From: JAFAVZ01 sp036009105
GTDB taxonomy: Bacteria > Acidobacteriota > Thermoanaerobaculia > Gp7-AA8
Direction of reading: 5' to 3'
Assembly: GCA_036009105.1 (NCBI GenBank)
Contig: DASYMJ010000280.1
Span: 1 to 5,635, forward strand
Length of the DNA stretch: 5,635 nucleotides
Position numbers and translations under genes: made by a program. Positions 1 to 5,618 of this stretch are shown piece after piece. The notes under the pieces are model-generated. The model was not told the origin of the DNA. It saw nothing but the letters and a program-made list of their open reading frames with translations, and ran no database searches. Each line of letters starts with the position of its first letter. The stretch's first letter is position 1.

Positions 1-185
1 AGGCGATCTTCGACGTCTTCAATCTCTTCAACCGGACGAACTACACGGAGATCAACAACATCTTCGGCACCGGCGCGTTCCCCAACAACCCGCTCAAGGA
101 CGCGCAGGGCCGCACCACGTACGGCGTCTACGAGCAGGCCCTGCCCGGCCGGCAGTTCCAGCTCGGGGCGAAGATCATCTTCTGA
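1..185 (+). CDS. C-terminal end of TonB-dependent/Oar-like outer-membrane receptor (5' partial)
   Basis: An open frame enters from the left edge (first full codon at 3) and ends at TGA 183-185, giving 60 residues. They begin AIFDVFNLFNRTNY and end GRQFQLGAKIIF. The segment is rich in aromatic and Asn residues and has alternating hydrophobic residues near its end. It finishes in Phe, the usual terminal residue that the BAM machinery recognises in outer-membrane beta-barrels. FxxFNRTNY followed by a final RQFQLGxKxxF strand is typical of the last strands of the large carboxypeptidase-regulatory-domain/TonB-dependent receptors abundant in Acidobacteriota. A role in uptake of a large substrate at the outer membrane is inferred from that family only; the plug and most of the barrel lie outside the window. 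Its stop is followed one base later by a long palindrome, and no link to the fatty-acid genes can be shown. Confidence 0.72.
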   Translation, partial: AIFDVFNLFNRTNYTEINNIFGTGAFPNNPLKDAQGRTTYGVYEQALPGRQFQLGAKIIF

Positions 186-186
186 T

Positions 187-270
187 TGTCATCCTGAGCC
201 GCAGAGACGGCGAAGGATCTCCCGGCAAGTGCGGGGAGATCCTTCGCCCTCTGCGGGCCTCAGGATGACA
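187..270. repeat. 84-bp intergenic palindrome (TCATCCTGAG...GAAGGATCT type)
   Basis: The left arm has three blocks: 187-198 (TGTCATCCTGAG), 199-206 (CCGCAGAG) and 209-223 (GGCGAAGGATCTCCC). Each has an exact reverse complement in the right arm, at 259-270, 249-256 and 234-248. That is 35 matched base pairs around a 10-nt loop (224-233). The only breaks are AC at 207-208 on the left and GC at 257-258 on the right. It starts one base after the upstream stop codon and ends 15 bases before the preferred SDR start. There is no T-run after the stem, so a classical intrinsic terminator is not supported. From memory, palindromes carrying TCATCCTGAG and GAAGGATCT recur between genes in many bacterial genomes, so this is probably one copy of a dispersed REP-like family. 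As RNA it would form a very stable hairpin that could protect the upstream 3' end or reduce read-through. Confidence 0.85.
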
Positions 271-285
271 CGTGCAATCCACCAC

Positions 286-1056
286 ATGAACGCACTGCAC
301 CTTTTCGACCTCACCGGCCGAGTGGCCATCGTCACGGGCGGCTCGCGCGGGCTGGGGCAGGAGATGGCCGAGGCGCTGGCCGAGGCTGGCGCTTCGCTGA
401 TGCTTTGCGCGCGGCGCGAGCAGTGGCTCAAGCCCACGCTGGAAGACTTCCGCGCGCGAGGCTTTCACGCCGAGGGGCGTGTTTGCGATGTCTCCAAGCC
501 GGAGGAGGTGCAGGCGGTCGTCGAGGCGGCGCTGGCCATTTACGAGCGCGTCGACATCCTGATCAACAACGCCGGCATCTCCTGGGGCGAACGTCCCGAG
601 ACGATGCACGTCGACCAGTGGCGGCGCGTGCTGGACACGAACCTCACTGGCGCCTTCCTCTTCGCCCAGGCGGCGGCCAGGCCGATGCTCGCCGCGAAGC
701 GCGGCTCCATCATCAACGTGGCCTCGGTCGCCGGGCTGCGCTCGAACGTGCATGGGCCGTATTACGCGGCGTACACGGCGAGCAAGGCGGGGCTGATGGG
801 ATTGACGCGTGAGCTGGCCGCTTCGTGGGGGCCGCGGGGCATCCGGGTCAACGCCATCGCTCCCGGCTTCTTCCACTCCCGCCTGGCCGATCCGGTGATC
901 GAATTCGCCGAGCCGGCCATCCAGGCGCGCAACCCGATCCCGCGCGTCGGCGCGGCCGGGGAATTGAAGGGCGCCGCGCTCTTCCTCGCCTCCGATGCTT
1001 CCAGCTACATCACCGGCCAGACCCTCGTCGTCGACGGAGGGGGGACCATTGTCTGA
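286..1056 (+). CDS. Classical short-chain dehydrogenase/reductase (FabG/gluconate 5-dehydrogenase-like)
   Basis: This is a 256-aa protein of normal length for classical SDRs, presumably cytoplasmic. It has the Rossmann cofactor motif TGGSRGLG (17-24), NNAG (94-97), the active-site Asn119 (DTNLTG), Ser147 (NVASVAG) and the YxxxK pair Tyr163/Lys167 (YTASK). Its C-terminus, ITGQTLVVDGGG, is conserved in FabG-like enzymes. Arg43-Arg44 after the second strand suggest NADP(H), but this is not decisive. The N-terminus LFDLTGRVAIVTGGSRGLG resembles the gluconate 5-dehydrogenase-like group. The linkage to FadD makes a 3-hydroxyacyl or 3-ketoacyl substrate possible, but the substrate is unknown. ATG 286 is chosen because it gives the usual short SDR N-terminus. 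In-frame ATG 265 and GTG 229 lie inside the palindrome and would add repeat-derived residues. No clear Shine-Dalgarno precedes 286. The gene's last 8 bases overlap the ligase gene. Confidence 0.9.
   Translation: MNALHLFDLTGRVAIVTGGSRGLGQEMAEALAEAGASLMLCARREQWLKPTLEDFRARGFHAEGRVCDVSKPEEVQAVVEAALAIYERVDILINNAGISWGERPETMHVDQWRRVLDTNLTGAFLFAQAAARPMLAAKRGSIINVASVAGLRSNVHGPYYAAYTASKAGLMGLTRELAASWGPRGIRVNAIAPGFFHSRLADPVIEFAEPAIQARNPIPRVGAAGELKGAALFLASDASSYITGQTLVVDGGGTIV
1036..1040 (+). promoter_or_regulatory. Ribosome binding site for the acyl-CoA ligase, inside the SDR gene
   Basis: GGAGG at 1036-1040, extended by a G-run to 1044, sits 8 bases before TTG 1049. It decides the ligase start over the upstream in-frame ATG 995, which lies deep in the SDR gene. 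The bases belong to the SDR's conserved DGGG codons. Ribosomes finishing the SDR at 1056 would therefore cover this site, which favours translational coupling. Confidence 0.8.
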
Positions 1057-2653
1057 AGCGCGCCCCTGGCTGCGGCATTACGACTACTGGGTGCGCCCGC
1101 ACCTGAACTACCCACGGCGCTCGCTGATCGACATCCTGCGCATCGCGGCTGCCGACGTCCCCGACAAGCCGGCCACCGCCTTCCTCGGGGCGCACCTCAC
1201 GTACGCCGAGATCAAGGACCGCGCCGACCGCTTCGCCACCGCCCTCGCGCGCTGGGGCATCGTGAAAGGCGACCGGGTCGGCATCATGCTGCCGAACTGC
1301 CCGCAGTACCTCATCGCCACCTTCGGCATCCTGCGCTTGGGCGCGATCGTGGTGAACGTGAACCCGCTCTACACGCCGCGCGAGGTGGCGGTGGTGGCGC
1401 AGGACTCCGGCATGCGCGTGCTCGTGGTGCTCGACGTGCTGGCCCAGCACGCGCCGGAGCTCGAGTACGTGGTCATCACCTCGGCCGGCGAGTACAGCTC
1501 CGCTGCCTCGCCCTGCCCGCGCATCGAAAGCACGGTGCGTTTCTGCGACGTTTTGGAGGACATCAACCTGCCGCCGGTCACCATCGATGCGGAGCGCGAC
1601 GTCGCCGTGCTGCAGTACACCGGCGGCACCACCGGCACGCCGAAGGGCGCGATGCTCACGCACTACAACATCTTCGCGAACGTGGTGCAGGGGACGACGC
1701 TGCACGTGCCGGCGCTGCGCCGCGGCGAAGAGCGCTACCTGCTGGTCATCCCCTTCTTTCACATCTACGGCTTCACCGTCGGCCTGATGGCCGGCACGTG
1801 GCTCGGCGCGCTGCAGATCCTCATCCCCAAGTACGACGTCGACGCGCTGCTGCACGCCGTGCGCGATCACCACCCGACCTACTTTCCGGCGGTGCCGACC
1901 ATCTACATCTCGCTGCTCAATCACCCGAAGGCGCGGGAGTCGGGGATGGACCGCATCCGCGCGTTCAACAGCGGCTCCGCGCCGCTGCCGCTGGAAGTGC
2001 TCGACCAGTTCGAGCGGATGACCGGCGGCACATTGAGCGAGGGCTATGGCCTATCCGAGGCTTCGCCGGTGACGCATACCTCGCCTTCTTTGTCGGTGCG
2101 GAAGCCGGGCAGCATCGGCATCCCATTGCCGGACACCGATCAGAAGATCGTCGACCTGGAGCACGGCATCGATGAGGTCGGGCAGGGCGAGGAGGGGGAG
2201 CTCTGCATCGCCGGCCCGCAGGTGATGCTCGGCTACTGGAACAACCCTTCCGAGACCGCCGCGGCGTTGCGCGAACATGCGGATGGCCGCACCTGGCTGC
2301 ACACCGGCGACGTGGCGCGCATGGACGCAGACGGCTTCACCTACATCGTGCAGCGCAAGAAGGACATGGTCATCGTCTCCGGCTTCAACGTCTATCCGTC
2401 GGAGGTGGAGGGCGTGCTCTTCGCGCATCCGTCGGTGATGGAGGCCGCCGTGATCGGCGTCCCCGATTCGTACCGCGGCGAGGTGGTGAAAGCGTTCGTG
2501 GTGCTCAAGCCCGGCTGCACCGCGGACGGCATCCGCGAGCACTGCGCCGCGAACCTGGCGGAGTTCAAGAGACCGGTGCAGATCGAAGTCCGCGAGTCGC
2601 TGCCGAAGTCGGGGGTGGGGAAGGTGTTGCGGAGGATGTTGAGAGAGGCGTAG
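1049..2653 (+). CDS. fadD: Long-chain fatty acid-CoA ligase (AMP-forming), FadD type
   Basis: This 534-aa member of the ANL adenylate-forming superfamily would activate a fatty acid with ATP to an acyl-AMP and then to acyl-CoA, the entry step of beta-oxidation. Visible motifs are the ATP/P-loop YTGGTTGTPKG (190-200), YGLSEASP (333-340), TGD (419-421, Asp421 expected to bind the ribose), KDMVIVSGFNVYPSEVEG (438-455, the hinge into the C-terminal domain) and KSGVGKVLRR with the adenylation Lys525. The large N-terminal domain spans about 1-425 and the small mobile C-terminal domain about 430-534. It is slightly shorter than E. coli FadD (561 aa). The stretch before the P-loop (about 120-185) looks compact, but no motif is missing. 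The start is TTG 1049, supported by GGAGG at 1036-1040 and by the 8-base overlap with the SDR stop. No transmembrane segment is evident. Chain-length preference cannot be read from the sequence. Confidence 0.93.
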   Translation: MSEARPWLRHYDYWVRPHLNYPRRSLIDILRIAAADVPDKPATAFLGAHLTYAEIKDRADRFATALARWGIVKGDRVGIMLPNCPQYLIATFGILRLGAIVVNVNPLYTPREVAVVAQDSGMRVLVVLDVLAQHAPELEYVVITSAGEYSSAASPCPRIESTVRFCDVLEDINLPPVTIDAERDVAVLQYTGGTTGTPKGAMLTHYNIFANVVQGTTLHVPALRRGEERYLLVIPFFHIYGFTVGLMAGTWLGALQILIPKYDVDALLHAVRDHHPTYFPAVPTIYISLLNHPKARESGMDRIRAFNSGSAPLPLEVLDQFERMTGGTLSEGYGLSEASPVTHTSPSLSVRKPGSIGIPLPDTDQKIVDLEHGIDEVGQGEEGELCIAGPQVMLGYWNNPSETAAALREHADGRTWLHTGDVARMDADGFTYIVQRKKDMVIVSGFNVYPSEVEGVLFAHPSVMEAAVIGVPDSYRGEVVKAFVVLKPGCTADGIREHCAANLAEFKRPVQIEVRESLPKSGVGKVLRRMLREA

Positions 2654-2657
2654 TACC

Positions 2658-2724
2658 AGTTGTCGGTTGTCGGTTGTCAGTAGGTGCTTGCCTACCGATA
2701 ACCGACAACTGACAACCGACAACT
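2658..2724. repeat. Inverted array of TTGTCGG-like heptamers between ligase and FadN-like genes
   Basis: The left arm (2658-2684) contains three 7-nt units of the TTGTCGG/TTGTCAG type plus GTAGG. The right arm (2691-2724) contains the complementary units, four in number, one of them diverged (around 2697-2703). Positions 2658-2671 pair perfectly with 2711-2724 (14 bp). Pairing continues through a G-T and six more pairs to 2678/2704. After the extra right-hand unit, GTAGG 2680-2684 pairs with CCTAC 2691-2695 around a 6-nt loop (2685-2690). The element starts 4 bases after the ligase stop and ends 9 bases before the next gene's Shine-Dalgarno. No T-run follows, so terminator function is not supported. 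It is probably one copy of a dispersed short-tandem-repeat palindrome. Confidence 0.85.
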
Positions 2725-2733
2725 CGTATCCAC

Positions 2734-2740
2734 GAAGGGA
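2734..2740 (+). promoter_or_regulatory. Ribosome binding site of the FadN-like gene
   Basis: GAAGGGA at 2734-2740 lies 5 bases before ATG 2746 and supports that start. It lies 9 bases downstream of the heptamer hairpin and remains outside the stem. Confidence 0.6.
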
Positions 2741-2745
2741 ACTGT

Positions 2746-5049
2746 ATGCCTTACACAATCTCCCGGGCCATCATCATCGGCTCCGGAACCATGGGCGGCG
2801 GGATCGCCGCGCATTTTGCCAATGCCGGGATTCCGGTCTACCTGCTCGACATCACCAGGGAGGTCGTGAAGGCTTCGTTCGAGCGGATGAAGAAGCACAA
2901 GCCGCCCGCTTTCTTTACGCCGGAAACCGCCGGCCTGATCACCATCGGCAGCCTCGACAAAGACGAGGCGTGGATCGGCGAAGGCGACTGGATCATCGAG
3001 GCCATCATCGAGCAGCTCGATGCGAAACGGGAGCTCGTGGCGCGCATCGACAGGCTGCGCAAGCCGGGCAGCATCGTCTCCAGCAACACCTCCGGCCTCC
3101 CCATCGCCAGCCTCTCCGCCGAGGCTTCGGCTGATTTCAAGCGGCACTTCGTGGGGACCCACTTTTTCAACCCGCCGCGCTACATGAAGCTGCTGGAAGT
3201 GATCCCCACGGCGGATACCGATCCGGAGGTCGTCAAGTTCGTGCGCCAGTTCGCCGAGCAGCGCCTCGGCAAGTCGGTGGTGCTGTGCAAGGACACGCCG
3301 AACTTCATCGCCAACCGCCTCGCCTCCGTCGGCGGCGCCACGCTCGTCGACTTCGTGCTCGCCAACGGCTATACGGTGGAAGAGACGGACGCCATTTCCG
3401 GCCCGCTCATCGGCCGCCCCAAGACCGCCGCCTTCCGCCTGCAGGACCTGGTCGGCTTCGACGTGGCCAGCGCCGTGGCCACGAACCTCTACAGCCTCAT
3501 CCCGTATGACGAAACGCGCGAAGTGCTCGCCTCGCCCCGCGTGGAAGCGCTGCGCAAGGCGCAGACCGAAAAGGGCCGCCTCGGCGACAAGAGCGGCCAG
3601 GGCTTCTACAAGAAAGGCGGCAAGCAGATCCTCTCCCTCGATCTGCAGAGCGGCGAGTATCGCGACCGCATCGAGCCCTCCATCCCCTCCATCGCCGAGG
3701 GGTTGAAGCTGCGGAAACTGCCGGAGCGGCTGAAGTTCATTCTGAAGCAGGACGACAAGGCCGGCGCCATGGCCCGCCACATCGTCTACAACTCCCTCGG
3801 ATATGCATCGCGCCGCGTGCCGGAGATCAGCGACGAGTTGCCCTCCATCGACCGCGCCGTCCGCTGGGGCTTCTCCCACGACCTCGGTCCGTTCGAGACA
3901 TGGGATTTGCTCGGCGTGCAGGAGACGGCCGAGGCGATGGAAGCGAACGGCGTTGCGGTCGCGCCTTGGGTGAAGGAAATGCTCGCCGCCGGCCACACCT
4001 CGTTCTATCGCGATGGCGCGGCGTATTCGCCGGTGTCGAAAACGTACGTGCCGGTGCCGCACGACCCGAAGGACATCGCGCTCGCCTCCCTGCCCGTGGT
4101 CAAAGAGAACAAGGGCGCCAGCCTGCGTGACATGGGCGAGGGCATCCTCTGCCTCGAGTTCCACACCAAGATGAACACGCTCGACGGCGACATCCGCGCG
4201 CTGACCGTGGAGGCCATCGACGAGCTGGAGCGGGGCGACTGGAAGGGCCTCGTCATCGGCAACCAGGGCGCCGATTTTTGCGTCGGCGCAAACCTGGCCG
4301 GCGGCCTGGGCGGCTCGCCGGAAGACGCGGTGAAAGGGATGCAGGACGCGCTGATGAAAGTGCGCTACGCCGCCAAGCCGGTCGTCACCGCGCCGTTCGC
4401 CCGCACGCTCGGCGGCGGCGCCGAGGTGGCGATGGCCGGCGCGCGCATCGTGGCGGCGTCCGAGACGTACATGGGCCTGGTCGAGGTCGGCGTCGGCCTC
4501 ATTCCCGGCGCGGGCGGCTGCAAGGAGCTGATCCGCCGCGTGGTCTCCCCGCCGATGAAGCAGACGCCCGGCGCCGACTCGCTCCCCTTCGTGCAGAACG
4601 TGCTGCAGACCATCGGCACGGCGAAGGTCTCGTCCTCCGCCGAGGAGGCGCGCTCGCTCGGCTTCCTCACCGCCGGCGACCGCGTGGTGATGAACCGCGA
4701 TCACCTGTTGTACGAGGCAAAGCAGGAGGCGCTGCTGATGGCGGACGAGGGCTATGCACCCCCGGCGCGCGACCGCAACTGCTGGGCCGGCGGGCGCGAC
4801 GTCCGCGCCGCGCTGAAGGCCGCAATCTACGTCCTCCAGCAGAGCGGCTACGCCAGCGAATACGACGCCTACATCAGCAACAAACTGGCGAACGTCCTCG
4901 CCGGCGGCGACCTGTCGAGCGGACAATGGGTAGAGGAGCAGTACCTGCTCGACCTGGAGCGGGCGGCTTTTGTGGAGCTGCTCGGGCAGCCGAAGACGAT
5001 GGAGCGGATTCAGGCCATGCTTGCCACTGGGAAGGCTCTTAGGAATTGA
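2746..5049 (+). CDS. fadN: Bifunctional 3-hydroxyacyl-CoA dehydrogenase/enoyl-CoA hydratase, FadN (YusL) type
   Basis: This 767-aa multienzyme would catalyse two consecutive beta-oxidation steps: hydration of trans-2-enoyl-CoA and NAD-dependent oxidation of the 3-hydroxyacyl-CoA. The dehydrogenase comes first, the reverse of E. coli FadB and as in B. subtilis FadN (about 789 aa). The Rossmann motif IGSGTMGGGIA (11-21) and Asp35 after the second strand indicate NAD. SSNTSG and the HFFNPP region give catalytic His139 and Glu151, at the 12-residue spacing of the family dyad. A dehydrogenase C-terminal domain covers about 187-300, with a second related helical region about 315-420. The hydratase/crotonase domain covers about 455-650, with an oxyanion-hole segment DFCVGANL (about 509-517), Glu560 in GGGAEVAM and Glu580 in VEVGVGLIPGAGG. 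That 20-residue spacing matches the two catalytic glutamates of enoyl-CoA hydratase. The tail ISNKLANVLAGGD...EEQYLLDLER is typical of this family. Both active sites look intact. The stop TGA 5047-5049 lies inside the following repeat. Confidence 0.94.
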   Translation: MPYTISRAIIIGSGTMGGGIAAHFANAGIPVYLLDITREVVKASFERMKKHKPPAFFTPETAGLITIGSLDKDEAWIGEGDWIIEAIIEQLDAKRELVARIDRLRKPGSIVSSNTSGLPIASLSAEASADFKRHFVGTHFFNPPRYMKLLEVIPTADTDPEVVKFVRQFAEQRLGKSVVLCKDTPNFIANRLASVGGATLVDFVLANGYTVEETDAISGPLIGRPKTAAFRLQDLVGFDVASAVATNLYSLIPYDETREVLASPRVEALRKAQTEKGRLGDKSGQGFYKKGGKQILSLDLQSGEYRDRIEPSIPSIAEGLKLRKLPERLKFILKQDDKAGAMARHIVYNSLGYASRRVPEISDELPSIDRAVRWGFSHDLGPFETWDLLGVQETAEAMEANGVAVAPWVKEMLAAGHTSFYRDGAAYSPVSKTYVPVPHDPKDIALASLPVVKENKGASLRDMGEGILCLEFHTKMNTLDGDIRALTVEAIDELERGDWKGLVIGNQGADFCVGANLAGGLGGSPEDAVKGMQDALMKVRYAAKPVVTAPFARTLGGGAEVAMAGARIVAASETYMGLVEVGVGLIPGAGGCKELIRRVVSPPMKQTPGADSLPFVQNVLQTIGTAKVSSSAEEARSLGFLTAGDRVVMNRDHLLYEAKQEALLMADEGYAPPARDRNCWAGGRDVRAALKAAIYVLQQSGYASEYDAYISNKLANVLAGGDLSSGQWVEEQYLLDLERAAFVELLGQPKTMERIQAMLATGKALRN

Positions 5050-5140
5050 AAATTGAAAATTGAAAATTGAAAAAAGGGCATTGAGAAGACGGCGCGCGTC
5101 GCATGCGGTCTTTCAATTTTCAATTTTCAATTTTCAATTC
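5043..5140. repeat. Inverted array of AATTGAA heptamers (4 + 4 copies)
   Basis: The left arm holds four exact AATTGAA units at 5044-5050, 5051-5057, 5058-5064 and 5065-5071. The right arm holds four exact TTCAATT units at 5112-5118, 5119-5125, 5126-5132 and 5133-5139. With G5043 and C5140 this is a 29-bp perfect stem, and A5072/T5111 adds one more pair. The remaining spacer of about 40 nt contains a small inner hairpin (GACG 5088-5091 with CGTC 5097-5100). The arms are almost pure A+T apart from one G or C per unit, in sharp contrast to the GC-rich genes. The left arm supplies the FadN-like stop codon, and the right arm abuts the AGGA Shine-Dalgarno of the thioesterase gene. No T-run follows the stem on either strand. 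Confidence 0.92.
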
Positions 5141-5144
5141 AGGA
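5141..5144 (+). promoter_or_regulatory. Ribosome binding site that decides the thioesterase start
   Basis: AGGA at 5141-5144 is 6 bases before ATG 5151, a normal spacing, but directly touches ATG 5145. ATG 5151 is therefore the better start. The site immediately follows the last base of the 29-bp heptamer stem, so folding of that stem could influence ribosome access. Confidence 0.5.
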
Positions 5145-5150
5145 ATGCCA

Positions 5151-5618
5151 ATGACAACCCCCCATCCCAGAACCACCATGTCCGGCCTCGATCACATGCG
5201 GCGCGTCGCCGCGGGGGAGGTCGTCGGCGCGCCGATGGTGCGGCTGCTCGGGATGCAGCTGTCGGAGGTGGATGAAGGGCGGGTGGTGCTCACCGCGGTG
5301 CTGCAGCCGGAGCATGAGAACGGCCTCGGCATCGCGCACGGCGGGTTCGCCGCCACGATGCTCGACACGGCGCTCAGCTGCGCCGTCAACACCGTCATGC
5401 CGGCCGGCAAGGTCTTCACCACGCTGGAGATGAAGATCAACTACATCCGGGCCGTGACGCGGCGGGCCGGCATGCTGACCTGCATCGGCACGGTCGTGCA
5501 TGCCGGCAGGACCACCGCGACGGCCGAGGGGCGGATCGTCGATGGGAATGGGAAGTTGTATGCGCACGGCACCGTCACCTGCATCCTCTTTCGCGACACT
5601 ACAGGAGAGACCTCATGA
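5151..5618 (+). CDS. PaaI-like hotdog-fold acyl-CoA thioesterase
   Basis: This 155-aa protein of the PaaI/acyl-CoA thioesterase 13-like hotdog family would hydrolyse an acyl-CoA thioester to free acid and CoA, probably as a cytoplasmic tetramer. The motif sequence is N57-GLGIA-H63-G64-G65-FAATMLD72TALSCAV, where the HGG loop and the Asp on the central hotdog helix mark the active site of this family. The later strands FTTLEMKINYIRAV and GRTTATAEGRIVDGNGKLYAHGT fit the fold to its end. ATG 5151 is chosen from AGGA spacing. ATG 5178 (MSGLDHMRR) is also plausible because family similarity begins there. ATG 5103 would translate the heptamer repeat (SFNFQFSIFN) and is rejected. The stop overlaps the next start as ATGA. 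Between FadN-like and presumed thiolase genes it may free CoA from stalled intermediates; its substrate is unknown. Confidence 0.87.
   Translation: MTTPHPRTTMSGLDHMRRVAAGEVVGAPMVRLLGMQLSEVDEGRVVLTAVLQPEHENGLGIAHGGFAATMLDTALSCAVNTVMPAGKVFTTLEMKINYIRAVTRRAGMLTCIGTVVHAGRTTATAEGRIVDGNGKLYAHGTVTCILFRDTTGETS
5603..5607 (+). promoter_or_regulatory. Ribosome binding site of the downstream gene, inside the thioesterase gene
   Basis: AGGAG at 5603-5607 is 7 bases before ATG 5615. It lies within the last codons of the thioesterase gene and, with the 4-base ATGA overlap, supports translational coupling. Confidence 0.75.

Noticed and set aside
187..270. Palindrome 187-270 as an intrinsic transcription terminator
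   Set aside because: No T-run follows the stem on either strand. Factor-dependent or structural effects remain possible but are not shown.
995..1048. ATG 995 as the ligase start
   Set aside because: It would overlap the SDR gene by 62 bases, adds residues unlike FadD N-termini, and has no good ribosome site. TTG 1049 has GGAGG at 8 bases.
1010..1924. A 304-codon - strand open frame opposite the ligase gene
   Set aside because: Its composition (Arg/His/Val/Asp-rich) is that of a GC-rich shadow, and the + strand carries clear ligase motifs throughout.
2692..4926. A 744-codon open frame on the - strand opposite the FadN-like gene
   Set aside because: It is antisense to a gene with complete catalytic motifs and is rich in Arg, Ala, Gly, His and Asp, as expected from the GC-rich complement. 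It shows no recognisable domain.
2746..5049. A broken or rearranged FadB because the domain order is reversed relative to E. coli
   Set aside because: Dehydrogenase-first order is normal for the FadN/YusL family. His139/Glu151 and Glu560/Glu580 are all present and the frame is uninterrupted.
5043..5110. TTGAAA motifs in the left arm as a -35 promoter element for the thioesterase gene
   Set aside because: TTGAAA resembles TTGACA, but every unit contains it by repetition and no -10-like hexamer lies at 16-18 nt spacing in the GC-rich spacer.
5043..5140. The heptamer array as a CRISPR array
   Set aside because: The units are 7 nt, directly abutting with no unique spacers, and are arranged as an inverted repeat. 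No cas gene is present.
187..5140. The inverted repeats as ends of an insertion sequence or integrated element carrying the fatty-acid genes
   Set aside because: The three repeats differ in sequence, each is self-complementary, and there is no transposase, integrase or target-site duplication in the window.
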